61,234 bases of DNA from Rhizobiaceae bacterium. GTDB lineage: Bacteria > Pseudomonadota > Alphaproteobacteria > Rhizobiales > Rhizobiaceae. Under the pieces are notes generated by a model. The model did not search any database, was not told the origin of the DNA, and worked only from the letters and a program-made list of their open reading frames with translations. Of this stretch, positions 35,381 through 45,900 are shown one piece after another (position 1 is the stretch's first letter; each line of letters starts with the position of its first letter). The position numbers and the translations under genes are program-made. Location of the stretch: contig JARGOF010000029.1 of assembly GCA_029212415.1 (NCBI GenBank), positions 1-61,234 of the forward strand, given 5' to 3'.

Positions 35381-37963
35381 TCAGGCAGCACTTCTGTCAG
35401 GATGCGTCGGAGGCGCTCCGGCACCGGGGCTCATCATCAGCAGGTTCTCAAATCCACCGGCATAGAAGTCCGTGAGATATTCCGTAATCAGTGTTTTTTC
35501 AGGGTGGATAACCGAAAAGATCATTTCGACATTGCGCCCGTTCAAAAGCCGCTTGACCCCGGCGGAATTGGCCGGACCACATTCGACAATGACAATATCG
35601 TAAACGCTCGATATGGAATCCATCACCTCAGGCAATAGTGATGCCTGCCGCATGGCCGTGATCGGGTCGGCGGTGCCCTGGGGCAGGATATGCGCGTTGG
35701 ACAGACGGTCGCCATGCAGCGCTTCAGCCGTCGCGCAGTCTCCCACCAATATATTGGTTATCCCCGGAAGATCGGATTGTGGCGCCATCATGCGGCTGGG
35801 ACATGCAGAACCTGTCATGTCCAAAAGCAGCGTCTGCTGCCCTTCATTGGCCAGCATGCGCGCCAGCATCACCGACGTGGTGGATCCCTTGTCACCCTCT
35901 GGAGACACGACCACGGCGACATGTGTCCCGGTTGCGATCAGGTGGTCGGTCACCGCGCTGACGCTGTATTCTGCGTTGGGATCAATGATCAATGCGCTGG
36001 AATCGCGCTTGCCCGGTTGCATCTGCTCTGCGGATGCCTCGTCGTAGGCAGCGAGCGGTGTTTCGTCGATTTCCGGCTGAAGGTCGTCGGCTGTATCGTC
36101 TGTTTGATACCCGGCGTGGTCCGAAAGGCCGTCTGCAGCAGAAGCAGATGGCTCAACGGCTGCATCCAAAGCGTCATCAGCTGTATTGTCTGTATCTTCA
36201 TCTGCTGCATCGCGCAGTTCCTCATCTGCCGTATCATCCTTGTCAACGGCAGGATCCCTCTCAACGTCGTCGTCGTCGGCTGTGTTGTCGGTCGAAACAG
36301 GCAAGGGTTCGACGGGGGGCATCTGTGCCAAAGCAGACCATGCCGCATGCTCCCCACGGCTCTTGTGCGCATCAAGAGTCCACCCTTCATCGGGCGAAGG
36401 CTCTCTGGATAAAGATGCCGGAGATTCGGCCAAGGGCTCTGGCGAATCGGGCTCTGGTAAAACGGGCTCGGGTGAAACGGGCTCTGGCAAAACCGGCTCG
36501 GGCGACACCGGTTCAGGCGAAACGGACTGCGAGGAGGCAGACGCATCGACCTTGCCCTGATCACTAGGTTTGAACGCCTGTCCGGAAAACAATGCGTGCA
36601 GCATGACGACAACCGCTGAAATGAGAGCCGTCAGCAATGCAGCTATGACAAGCATTGGCAGAGTTTTTGGGAAATAGGGCTCGCCGGGAACAAAAGCGCG
36701 GGAAATGACCCGTGCATCAGCCGGAAGATTGCCCCTGTCCGATCGGGAAGCGGCTTCGCGGTAGCGTGCCAGATAGGCCTCCAGCAACTCACGCTGCGCC
36801 GTAGCCTCACGTTCAAGCGCGCGCAATTCGACTTCATCGCCACCGGCGCGGGCAGATTCTGCTTTCAGTCTGTTGAGTTGCCCCAGCAATTCCTCTTCGC
36901 GCAAACGTGCCAATTCGGCTTCACTCTCGAAGGCACTCAAAACCTTGCGGGTTTCTGCTTTCAATTGCACTTCGATATCACGAAGCTGCGCACGCAAGGC
37001 CTTGATGCTGGGATGTCCATCAAGCAGCGTCACCGACAGATCTGCAATATCGCCCTGGATGTCGCCCTGCCGATCAAGAAGCCTCTGAATGACAGGCGAC
37101 TGCAGAACGCTGGTAAAATCATCAGTCGTTTCACCCCGTGCGATGGCGTTTTGAACGGCCTTTCTGCTGGCCAGGGCATTTGCCTTTTCTCCTCTGACGC
37201 GACTGAGCTCGGTCGAAATGTCCGCCAGTTGCTGGGTAAACAATGTCGCGTTCTCATCCACCATCAGGAGACCTGAATTTGCCCTGAAGTCAGCAACCCT
37301 GGCCTCGGAAATCCGGACCTGCTCTCTGAGATCCGTGATTTCGGGGCCCAACCAGGCGGTCACATCCGAATTATTGACCAGCTTTGCTCTGCTTTGGATA
37401 CTCAGGTAGGTATTGGCCACGGTATTGACGACTTTGGCCGTCAATTGCTTGTCGGTCGACCAGAAGGTGACCGCGATGACCCGCGAATTGGCAATCTGAT
37501 AGACCTTCAGGTGCTCGCGGAAGGTCTCGATCAAGCGCTCCTCGGGTTCCGCCTCATTGGGATTGGATGAAAGTCCCAGCATGATCAACGCGCTGGACAA
37601 CAGTGATGGATTGGCCGCTGCGCTGAATTCGCGATGATCTGCCAGATTGAGATCTGCCGCTACCGATTTGATAAGATTCGTTGAATTGATAACCTCAACC
37701 TGGCTGAGAATACCCTGTTGATCAAGATATTGCGTCTGCCCCCCATCACTCTGGGTCGACTGTGAGAACACCGGCTCTCGTGATTCAATCAATATTCGGG
37801 TTTCGGCGCGATAGCGTGGCGCAATCATGCTGCTGATGATGAAAACCACCGCACACACAATCAACATCAAGGATACGATCGCCACACGCCGTTGCCATAT
37901 CGCAGCGAACAGACGCGCGATATCGATGTCTTCATCTTTGCCATTCAATTCCGGGCGGGACAT
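35381..37963 (-). CDS. Exopolysaccharide co-polymerase (Wzz/GumC) with degenerate ATPase domain
   Basis: 860 residues from the ATG at 37963 (GGAG nine bases upstream; a TTG two codons earlier is less likely). The Wzz domain has a first membrane helix VAIVSLMLIVCAVVFIISSMIA, a coiled-coil periplasmic part, and a second helix MLVIAALLTALISAVVVML. A Pro/acidic linker follows, then a BY-kinase-like ATPase domain. There Walker A reads SPEGDKGSTTS, with Lys displaced, the A' motif is LLLDMTGS, and the Walker B aspartate is Glu (IVECGP). No C-terminal Tyr cluster exists. It should set chain length without kinase activity. It is divergent from the Wza-like gene. Confidence 0.88.
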   Translation of the reverse strand: MSRPELNGKDEDIDIARLFAAIWQRRVAIVSLMLIVCAVVFIISSMIAPRYRAETRILIESREPVFSQSTQSDGGQTQYLDQQGILSQVEVINSTNLIKSVAADLNLADHREFSAAANPSLLSSALIMLGLSSNPNEAEPEERLIETFREHLKVYQIANSRVIAVTFWSTDKQLTAKVVNTVANTYLSIQSRAKLVNNSDVTAWLGPEITDLREQVRISEARVADFRANSGLLMVDENATLFTQQLADISTELSRVRGEKANALASRKAVQNAIARGETTDDFTSVLQSPVIQRLLDRQGDIQGDIADLSVTLLDGHPSIKALRAQLRDIEVQLKAETRKVLSAFESEAELARLREEELLGQLNRLKAESARAGGDEVELRALEREATAQRELLEAYLARYREAASRSDRGNLPADARVISRAFVPGEPYFPKTLPMLVIAALLTALISAVVVMLHALFSGQAFKPSDQGKVDASASSQSVSPEPVSPEPVLPEPVSPEPVLPEPDSPEPLAESPASLSREPSPDEGWTLDAHKSRGEHAAWSALAQMPPVEPLPVSTDNTADDDDVERDPAVDKDDTADEELRDAADEDTDNTADDALDAAVEPSASAADGLSDHAGYQTDDTADDLQPEIDETPLAAYDEASAEQMQPGKRDSSALIIDPNAEYSVSAVTDHLIATGTHVAVVVSPEGDKGSTTSVMLARMLANEGQQTLLLDMTGSACPSRMMAPQSDLPGITNILVGDCATAEALHGDRLSNAHILPQGTADPITAMRQASLLPEVMDSISSVYDIVIVECGPANSAGVKRLLNGRNVEMIFSVIHPEKTLITEYLTDFYAGGFENLLMMSPGAGAPPTHPDRSAA
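36433..36523. repeat. 15-bp tandem repeat encoding a Pro-Glu-Pro linker
   Basis: About six copies of a 15-bp unit encode alternating SPEPV and LPEPV within the co-polymerase. Next to it (36180-36300) is a second low-complexity stretch encoding Asp-Thr-Ala-Asp-rich repeats. Copy number is likely to vary between strains by slippage. Confidence 0.7.
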
Positions 37964-38109
37964 TGCCAATCACTCCAAACCACAACTGCGCGAAAGGTAA
38001 ATGATTATGGTAACGCAAGAGTTAATGCGCAGTGCATTGCCGGTGCGCCTCTCCCCTCAACCTTGACGTTTTGACAGGCCTGGGATGAAAGTTGGCGATG
38101 CTTTACCGG

Positions 38110-38125
38110 CCATTAACCTTAATGG
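38110..38125. promoter_or_regulatory. Palindrome CCATTAA-CC-TTAATGG before the export gene
   Basis: Perfect 7-bp arms around CC, 55 bases before the Wza-like gene and in the spacer divergent from the co-polymerase gene. The core TTAACCTTAA recurs in the PilZ promoter region. A second palindrome, AATGC-N5-GCATT, lies at 38024-38038. Confidence 0.45.
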
Positions 38126-38179
38126 GATGATAACTGAGCCACGTTCGGTCTTTCCAATTTCAAAGAGAATTTACGGAAA

Positions 38180-38755
38180 ATGGCGTTTGGTAAAATGAAA
38201 TTCATAATTGCCCTGGCCCTTTACGGCCTGATGCTGGCACTCGTCGGCTGCTCCGGTTATCGACCTGCGCCCGACGCCTTTCATCAGGCTGTCATTGAAC
38301 CATACCGATTGGATTCCGGAGACAACCTGCGCATAACCGTGTTTGAACAAAGCGCCCTGACAAATACCTATGCGATTGACCAGGCCGGTTACATTGCCTT
38401 TCCGCTCATTGGTTCAGTCAACGCCCGCGGGAAAACCGTTCAGGAACTGGAAGGCGAGATTGCCGGTCAATTGCGCAAGGGCTTCCTGCGTGATCCCGAT
38501 GTCTCCATTCAGGTGGACCAGCATCGCTCGTTCTTCATATTGGGAGAGGTCAATGCGGCTGGCCAATACACCTATGTTCCCGGCATGAACGTGCAAAATG
38601 CCATTGCCATCGCCGGTGGATATTCGGTCCGCGCCAATCAGGTCAACGTCGATATAACCAGAAAGGTCAATGGGGACGTTCTGACCGGTCGCGTTACGAT
38701 TTCCGATCCGATACTGGCCGGAGACACCATCTATGTCCGCGAAAGACTGTTCTGA
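38180..38755 (+). CDS. Polysaccharide export lipoprotein (Wza/GumB-like)
   Basis: 191 residues. A lipoprotein signal peptide ends at the lipobox LVGCSG, so the mature protein is anchored to the outer membrane. The polysaccharide-export domain reads YRLDSGDNLRITVFEQSALTNTYAIDQAGYIAFPLIGSVNARGKTVQELEGEI, and an SLBB domain follows (FFILGEVNAAGQYTYVPGMNVQNAIAIAGGYS). It is the short GumB-like form rather than full-length Wza. It makes the periplasm-to-surface channel of the Wzy-dependent pathway together with the divergent co-polymerase. Confidence 0.93.
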   Translation: MAFGKMKFIIALALYGLMLALVGCSGYRPAPDAFHQAVIEPYRLDSGDNLRITVFEQSALTNTYAIDQAGYIAFPLIGSVNARGKTVQELEGEIAGQLRKGFLRDPDVSIQVDQHRSFFILGEVNAAGQYTYVPGMNVQNAIAIAGGYSVRANQVNVDITRKVNGDVLTGRVTISDPILAGDTIYVRERLF

Positions 38756-38769
38756 GTGCAGAAAGCGCA

Positions 38770-39921
38770 GTGGAAATGCCGGATCAAAAACCATTACGCA
38801 TACTTCATTGCTTCCGTTCACCTGTCGGTGGGATATTTCGCCATGTACGTGATCTCGCCAGGCTGCACCACGAAGCCGGCCATCAGGTTGGCATCCTGTG
38901 CGACAGCACAACGGGCGGCGCCCACGAGGATGCGCTGTTTGACAGCATCCGTCCCTATCTCGCACTGGGGCTTGTACGAACACCAATCCACCGATCGGTT
39001 GGCCCTGCCGATCTCTTCACGCTTTACAGATGCATGGGTAAAATCAAGGAAATTCAGCCGGACATCATTCATGGGCACGGCGCCAAGGGTGGCGCACTTG
39101 CCCGTTTGATCGGCGCACGATTACGGGCATCCAGGTATCGCGTAGCCCGCATCTATACCGCCCATGGTGGAAGTCTGCATTTCAGTGGATCCAGCCTTTC
39201 CGGGCGTTTCTACTTCAGGCTCGAGAGGTTTTTTGAAAAATATACAGACGGACTGGTCTTTGTCAGCGAATATGAGCGAAGTGCCTATCTGAAGAAAGTG
39301 GGCAAGCCGCGCCCACCCAGCAGACTGATTTATAACGGTCTGGCTAAACGAGAGTTCGACGACGTGGTCGTTCATCAGGATGCCGCACAATTTCTCTATG
39401 TCGGCATGATGCGCCAACTGAAGGGGCCAGATCTCTTTGTCGATGCCATTGCAAGAGTGGAGCAATTGGTCGGCAAACCTGTCACGGCCGCGATTGTCGG
39501 CGACGGCGCGGACAAGGAAAAACTGGCCAAACTTGTCCTGCAGACCGGACGACCGGAACGTGTCAAACTGTATCCGGCAATGCCAATTGCCAAGGCTCTG
39601 CAATTGGGCGTAACCGTGGTGGTTCCGTCGCGCGCCGAATCAATGCCCTATGTGGTGCTTGAAACATTGGCTGCAGGGCGCCCGCTCATAGCCACGAATG
39701 TCGGCGGTATCCACGAGATATTCGGCCAACACAGAGATTCACTCGTCCCCCCGGGGGATGTCGAAGCCCTTGCCCAGCGCATGGCACTCGCGATTCTTCG
39801 GCCGCAGGAAATCATTGATTCCCTGCCGAAAAAGACAGAATTGAAAGATCGCTTCTCGGTGGAGACCATGGCCGATTGCATGATTGATTTTTACCACGAA
39901 TGCAGCATGCCAACACGCTGA
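38770..39921 (+). CDS. Glycosyltransferase family 4
   Basis: 383 residues. RILHCFRSPVGGIFRHVRDLARLHHEAGHQVGIL is the N-terminal GT-B acceptor motif. QFLYVGMMRQLKGPDLFVDAI and VVPSRAESMPYVVLETLAAGRPLIATNVGGIHEI form the GT4 donor site. The start is GTG at 38770, or ATG at 38776 two codons later. It is the only transferase besides the initiating enzyme in the Wzy-type locus, so other sugars of the repeat must come from genes elsewhere. Confidence 0.9.
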   Translation: MEMPDQKPLRILHCFRSPVGGIFRHVRDLARLHHEAGHQVGILCDSTTGGAHEDALFDSIRPYLALGLVRTPIHRSVGPADLFTLYRCMGKIKEIQPDIIHGHGAKGGALARLIGARLRASRYRVARIYTAHGGSLHFSGSSLSGRFYFRLERFFEKYTDGLVFVSEYERSAYLKKVGKPRPPSRLIYNGLAKREFDDVVVHQDAAQFLYVGMMRQLKGPDLFVDAIARVEQLVGKPVTAAIVGDGADKEKLAKLVLQTGRPERVKLYPAMPIAKALQLGVTVVVPSRAESMPYVVLETLAAGRPLIATNVGGIHEIFGQHRDSLVPPGDVEALAQRMALAILRPQEIIDSLPKKTELKDRFSVETMADCMIDFYHECSMPTR

Positions 39922-40016
39922 TATTTGCCACAATTGCGCTGCATGTCGGGTCAAACAATATTAAGAGCTGTCTGTTAAAACTCCGCCACAGGAGTCCTGC
40001 CAAAAAAGCTGACGAA

Positions 40017-41549
40017 ATGACCACACCAAAACCGTCAAATTTGAAAGTTGTGCCGCCATCGCCCTCCGGCGATGATGCGGGCGTGGAGAAACTTGAAAAA
40101 GTCAGCAGACTTGCCCGTCAGATAGCCAAACAACTGGGGGATGAAAGTTATTCTCCCAGCCTTGTCACCGGCATTACGCGACTGTTCGAATTCACCGGAC
40201 TTTTCCTGACCGGCTTCGTCATCTATCTGTTTTATGTATTCCCGAAAATCGGTTTCGTACCCTATTATATTGCAACGACTGCCGCTGCTGCCGGGCTTGC
40301 GATCATGGTCTTTCAGGCGAGTGACGCATACCAGCTGCAATCTCTTCGCTCAGCCCTGCGCATTTTGCCAAGAATGCTGGTCGGATGGACCATTACCTTC
40401 GCGATCATGGCTCTCATCGCCTTTTTCCTGAAAATCAGCGCTGACTATTCCAGGGTCTGGTTTGGAACCTGGTATATCGCCGGATCCTGTTTCCTGGTCA
40501 TCGGGCGTCAATTCATCGCCTTTGCCATCCGCCGGTGGGCCCGTGATGGAACGATGGAACGCCGGGCGGTGATCGTCGGCGGTGGCCAGGCTGCAGAACA
40601 GCTTATTCGTGCACTGGAACAACAGCTGGACAATGATGTTCGCATTTGCGGCATTTTCGATGATCGCAACAACCGCAGATCCCCGCCGGTCGTCGCCGGT
40701 TATCCAAAACTGGGAAACATATCCGAGCTGGTGGAGTTTGCGCGCCTGGTGCGCATTGACATGCTCATCCTCTCGCTGCCACTGACCGCTGAAAAACGTG
40801 TCATGGAACTGCTCAAAAAGCTGTGGATTCTGCCAGTGGATATTCGCCTGGCGGCCCACTCCACCGAATTGCGGTTTCGGCCAAGAGCCTATTCCAGCAT
40901 TGGTTCCGTTCAGTTGCTGGACATATTCGACCGACCGATCAACGATTGGGACTCGGTCGCAAAGCGCATCTTTGACATTGTTTTCAGCCTGTTGGGAATC
41001 GTGATCTTTTTTCCGGTGATGCTGGCAACGGCGATTGCCGTCAAAGCGACGTCCAGCGGCCCAGTGTTTTTTGTGCAAAAGCGGCACGGCTTCAACAATG
41101 AAATCATCAATGTTTACAAGTTCCGTTCGATGTTTGCGGATCAAAGCGATCCCACCGCCAAAAAACCGGTGACCAAGGGTGATCCGCGTGTCACCCCGGT
41201 TGGCCGTTTCATCCGCAGAACATCAATTGATGAACTGCCGCAATTTTTCAACGCCCTTCGCGGTGATCTCTCACTTGTCGGGCCGCGCCCTCACGCAGTG
41301 CATGCGCAATCCCATGACCTGTTGTTCGCCGAAGTGGTGGACGGTTACTTCGCCCGGCACCGCGTCAAGCCCGGTGTGACCGGCTGGGCGCAGATCAATG
41401 GCTGGCGCGGCGAAATCGATGATGACGAAAAAATCAAACAGCGCACGGCCTTTGACCTCTACTACATCGAGAACTGGTCTTTGCTGTTTGACCTGAAAAT
41501 TCTGTTTCTCACCCCGATCAGGTTGCTGAAATCGGAAAATGCCTTCTGA
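40017..41549 (+). CDS. Undecaprenyl-phosphate sugar-1-phosphate transferase (WbaP/ExoY type)
   Basis: 510 residues from the ATG at 40017; an ATG at 39900 would overlap the previous gene and adds residues unlike the family. Four or five N-terminal helices, a nucleotide-binding-like middle domain (RRAVIVGGGQAAEQLIRALEQ), and the C-terminal catalytic domain KRIFDIVFSLLGIVIFFPVML, KFRSMFAD, RRTSIDELPQFFNALRGDLSLVGPRPHAV and KPGVTGWAQINGWRGE. It starts each repeat by moving hexose-1-phosphate to undecaprenyl phosphate in the inner membrane. Confidence 0.94.
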   Translation: MTTPKPSNLKVVPPSPSGDDAGVEKLEKVSRLARQIAKQLGDESYSPSLVTGITRLFEFTGLFLTGFVIYLFYVFPKIGFVPYYIATTAAAAGLAIMVFQASDAYQLQSLRSALRILPRMLVGWTITFAIMALIAFFLKISADYSRVWFGTWYIAGSCFLVIGRQFIAFAIRRWARDGTMERRAVIVGGGQAAEQLIRALEQQLDNDVRICGIFDDRNNRRSPPVVAGYPKLGNISELVEFARLVRIDMLILSLPLTAEKRVMELLKKLWILPVDIRLAAHSTELRFRPRAYSSIGSVQLLDIFDRPINDWDSVAKRIFDIVFSLLGIVIFFPVMLATAIAVKATSSGPVFFVQKRHGFNNEIINVYKFRSMFADQSDPTAKKPVTKGDPRVTPVGRFIRRTSIDELPQFFNALRGDLSLVGPRPHAVHAQSHDLLFAEVVDGYFARHRVKPGVTGWAQINGWRGEIDDDEKIKQRTAFDLYYIENWSLLFDLKILFLTPIRLLKSENAF

Positions 41550-42799
41550 TGGAAAATGCCGCTGCCATCCATGCCAGACAATCGGTGCCTGTTGCAGCAT
41601 TGGGCAGATACGCACTCGCGGTGGGGACCTTCCTCAGTGGTTTTGTACTGTATGAACCGGCCCCCTATGAACTGTTCATGGCCGGTCTCATTGGACTTTG
41701 GTTCCTCTTCGGACTGAAGATATCGCGCAGCAACGCAATCCTCATGACCATTCTCATGGTGTTCAACTCTGGCGGCATCCTTTCCCTGACAGTGATGAGC
41801 GACATCAATTCCGACATAGTGCTCTATCTTGGCGTTTCATTTTTTCTGGCGCTCTCGGCGGTATTTTTTGCTGCGGTCATCGAAGACGATGCAACGCGAC
41901 TCAAAACGATTTTCAACGCCTATCTGGCCGGCACCCTGGCAACGGGTCTGCTTGGCATTCTGGGCTATTTCGGCGTCCTGCCCGCCAGTGAATTGTTCAC
42001 GCTCTACGATCGCGCCAAGGGCGCTTTCCAGGACCCCAATGTTTTTGGTCCCTACCTTGTCCTGCCCGCCTGCTATCTGCTGCACAATATTCTGGCCGGA
42101 AAATTGTCATCTTCGACGCCGCGTCTTGTCGCATTGTCAATCTTGACGCTGGCGATTTTTCTGTCCTTTTCCAGGGCCGCCTGGGGTCTTTATGGCTTTT
42201 CCATATTGATGCTTGTCTTCTTCATGTTGCTGAATGAACGCTCCACAGCCTTTCGCATGCGGATTTTCATCATCAGCATCTGCGGCATTCTGCTGATGGC
42301 CATCACAATTGGCATCGCCCTGCAGTTCGAACAGGTTTCCAACCTGTTTTTCTTACGCGCCCAACTGGTTCAGGAATATGACATCGAGCAGCTTGGCAGG
42401 TTTGATCGCTACCGCCTCGGGTTCCTGCTCGCAATGGAGCGGCCCCTGGGCGTCGGCCCCATGGCGTTCGGCAAACTGTTCCATCAGGATCCCCACGACA
42501 TCTGGCTGAAGGCGCTGATGGCCTATGGATGGCTCGGGTTCCTCGCCTATGCCACACTGGTCATCTGGACACTTGTCGCAGGTTTCAAATGTCTGTTGCG
42601 CCCGCGTACCTGGCAACCCTACTTTCTTTGCGCCTATATCGTCTTTTTCGGCCACATCCTGATATCCACCATTATCGATACGGACCATTGGCGGCATTTT
42701 TACATACTGCTGGGGATCATCTGGGGATGCATCGGTCTGGAAAATCGCTACTTGCGACAGAGTCCAGGACGAAGGTCAAGCGGTTCTGCTCCCGCCTGA
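41549..42799 (+). CDS. Wzy/O-antigen-ligase-like polysaccharide polymerase
   Basis: 416 residues with about eleven membrane helices. The O-antigen-polymerase/ligase block appears as YDRAKGAFQDPNVFGPYLVLPACYLLHNI, and a long periplasmic loop contains GRFDRYRLGFLLAMERPLGVGPMAFGKLFHQDPHDIWLKALMAYG, where Arg and His residues of this superfamily lie. It should polymerise lipid-linked repeats in the periplasm. The gene overlaps the previous one by a single base (TGATG), implying coupled translation. Confidence 0.85.
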   Translation: MENAAAIHARQSVPVAALGRYALAVGTFLSGFVLYEPAPYELFMAGLIGLWFLFGLKISRSNAILMTILMVFNSGGILSLTVMSDINSDIVLYLGVSFFLALSAVFFAAVIEDDATRLKTIFNAYLAGTLATGLLGILGYFGVLPASELFTLYDRAKGAFQDPNVFGPYLVLPACYLLHNILAGKLSSSTPRLVALSILTLAIFLSFSRAAWGLYGFSILMLVFFMLLNERSTAFRMRIFIISICGILLMAITIGIALQFEQVSNLFFLRAQLVQEYDIEQLGRFDRYRLGFLLAMERPLGVGPMAFGKLFHQDPHDIWLKALMAYGWLGFLAYATLVIWTLVAGFKCLLRPRTWQPYFLCAYIVFFGHILISTIIDTDHWRHFYILLGIIWGCIGLENRYLRQSPGRRSSGSAPA

Positions 42800-42865
42800 A
42801 CTATCGAACGGCCACTGCCGTGATGTTGAAGAAAGAGCTCTCCTGCGTCCTGCAGCGGAATGTCC

Positions 42866-42893
42866 GGGAGGTCCCTTTTGGGAGCTCCCTTTT
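42866..42893 (+). terminator. Probable terminator of the Wzy-type operon
   Basis: GGGAG (42866-42870) can pair with CTCCC (42885-42889), or AGGTCCC with GGGAGCT around TTTT, followed by TTTT at 42890-42893. It lies about 70 bases past the polymerase stop. The competing folds make the call moderate. Confidence 0.4.
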
Positions 42894-42907
42894 CATCAGG
42901 ACATGCT

Positions 42908-45900
42908 TCAAAATGACATTTTGAAGGTCATGGCACCGCCGTATTGCACACTCGTCTCCGACAGCTCACTTTGCGCCGCCAGCGAGAAAAGGCTGTTGAT
43001 GCTGGTGGCAAAATCGGCACTGGCTTCAAGTTGCAACCGGTCGCGGGCCTCTTCTGGCGAAGAGACCAGGAAGGCGGTGGGCGATCCCTGCAGGAGATAT
43101 GTGTTGCTCTGTTTCGTGTCGCCGAATTCGTGGTGCCACCTTATCGAGAACAAGGTGGTGACAGGCGTGGAGCCCAACAATGCCTGACGGGAGAACTCGA
43201 CTCCGATCGCTGTGCCATACTGGTTGGTTTCATAGGCCGACGCAGTAATATTGAGAGGTCCGGCACCGGTCTCGCCAAAGCCATTGTTCCTGCTGTGGGA
43301 AAAGTCGACGGCGACAATTGGCGCCCAGACGAAAGGGCTTGCCACGTCAGGACTTTTCATGCCGAAACGCGCTTTCATTCCACCGTTGATGGTGTATCCA
43401 TCATAGTCGGCTGCTGCAACCAGGTTCAGAGGCAAAGCCCGGCGGCTGTCATAGCGATGATAGCTGTAACCGACTGCACCGGAAAAGCCCCATCCTGTCT
43501 GGGTGGAATCCGTTGCGCCTGCAAAACTGTAGAAGCCGAAATGGTAATTGTCGGAAGTCGATGAGGAACCCGGTGTGGCGGTATCAAAATTCGCCGCCGC
43601 GTAACCCGCGCTGACACCATGTGTCCAGTCCGCACTCAGCCCGCCCGTCTCTGCGCCGATGGCAATGCCCGCACCATTCGATGAGATATCGGATGGGCCA
43701 TCGACCGTGGAACGGGCGGCAAAGGTCTTCACCCAGAAACTGGACGGGGCGTTTTCGGGATTTGCCGCCGGAGTTTCATCCACCGCCTCAGCCGCATAAC
43801 CAAACAGGCGGCTGCCGCTTCTGCGATTGCCACCGCGTCCACGATTCATCGACATTGAACGGAAAGCCCGCGAAAGCGCAGTGCCAAGGCCAAGGCTGGC
43901 GTCATGGTCTTCACCGGCAATCTGACCGAGGGCCTGCGCGGCCTGTTCTTTGGTCATGCCCGTCAGGGCATCCTTCAGTCGCGTTCCCTCCGGCTTGGAA
44001 TAATCGAAGTCAGCCAGCGCATTGGCCGCTCCCGCCTGGTTGGCATTGCCGGCAATGGGTGTGAAATCTGGTGTCGCACCGGCAACAAGTGTCAAAACCA
44101 CATCGTTATTGTCGCCACCTGCCGTGTTGATTGTGGGTGTGAGAAATGCAAAATTCGTGGTCACCGAGGCAAATTGTCCTTTCACGGCGTCTGCGGTGCC
44201 ATCATTGTCTATGATTGTATAATCGATACCCGTGGTGAAATCGCCCTCCTCACCCGTGGCTCTGACATCCAGCGTGCCGCCAATCGTGACGGTGCCCATG
44301 GCAGCCATCATGTCCGAATTGCCATTATTGCTTACATCGATTTTCCAGATCGATGTGCTGTCCAGGAGAATGTTCGCGCCATTGATCGTGTCTGATGGTT
44401 TGTCGTTCTGCTGATCCAGCGTGCCTTTGTTGGTAATGGCGCCTGCGAAGACTGAAGCCCCGCCGAAGGCATTCCATGTGCCGCTATTGGTCAACATCGA
44501 GGTGGTGGCATTTGAACCGGTTACATTGACTGGCCCGTGGAGTATACCGCCATTGTTGAAAGTCATTTTCCCGGATGTCACACCACGCACGGCATCGGTC
44601 TTGCCGGTGATGGAACCATCGCTACCCACATCCAGTGCGACATCGCCACTGCCGGCATTGAAATATATGCCTTCGGTCCCGCCGGACAGGCCGGAATTGA
44701 TATCCAGATCCATTGAGCCGTCGAGAGAGGCTGCATATAGGCCGCTGCCTGCCGTGCCTTCCACAAGTCCGTTGGTTGTTATCGATATCGTACCAGTCCT
44801 GTTAGTATCTTCGTCCTTATCCTGGAACTGGCGGACAATAATTCCGTGTTCTCCACCGGAGACCTTGCCCGCGCCGGTGATGATTGCCGTTGAGACCGAG
44901 GAACCGTCGTAGTAGTAGGTGGAGGCATAAATACCGCTTGACCCTCCGCTGACTTCGCCGGTTGTGGTTATGGTCATGTCACCATTGGTGCCATAAGCAT
45001 AGGATTTGATACCGTTTATGCCACCGCTTACCTTGGCAGCGCCCGTATCGATTTCCAGGGTGCCGCCATTGCCGGACAAATCTCCCTTGATACCATCGCC
45101 GTTCTTGCCAGTAACGGTTCCCGATCCCGTGGTGATGGACAGGGTTCCAAGGCCAGTGGTGCGCCCGTTGATTCCCGTACTTCCACCATAAACGGTACCA
45201 TCGCCAGTCACCACGGTGGAGATTGCATCGTGGCTGTATACAGTGGCGCTGACAGCAACGCCGTCGTCGCTGGTCACCGCGCCATAGGTCTTGATGGTCA
45301 GCGTGTTGTTCGAACTCCCACGAATGGCTGACCCCGATTTCGCGCTGACCAAACCAAAATTCTTTATGGTCAACGTGTCATTCACGGCTTTGGCGTAGAG
45401 ACCGCCACCATCGGCCTGGACATGGGTGCCCAGGGCCGTGGTTATCGCCGTATGGCTGGAAGGCGCCGAGTGATGGTTCCGTACATGCACGCCCCGTCCG
45501 CCGACATTGGTGGCGGTAACATCGCCATTGACACTGATTGTCGTCCCGCCTGTGCCGTTGTTGAAAGCATAGATCCCCCGCCTGCCGCCGGTGACCGTGC
45601 CCGGGCCGGTTGTAATGGACAGGCTGGTGCCGGCACCGTTGGTGCTGTGGGCACCGTAAGTGCCATTCTGTGCCCAGATTCCCGATGAGATGCCACTGTA
45701 ATAAACGCCACCATTGACTGAACCCGTTGTGGTAATCGACAGGGCTCCCGAACCGTAGTTGCGCGCGTCAATACCGCTCGCATTGCTGTTGTCACTGGTA
45801 TCGCCGCTGATCACCGTTGCGACATCGGCATCTGCCACATCTATAAAGGTGATATCCGTATCGCCGGCGCTGTTGGTCAATGTGATTCCGTTGCCTGATG

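Noticed and set aside
36180-36530. CRISPR-like or minisatellite array
   Set aside because: The repeats are 15 bp, have no spacers, and encode a regular Pro-Glu-Pro linker in frame within the co-polymerase gene.
42303-42697. Antisense frames within the Wzy-like gene
   Set aside because: They are shadows of the membrane-protein codons and lack any family signature.
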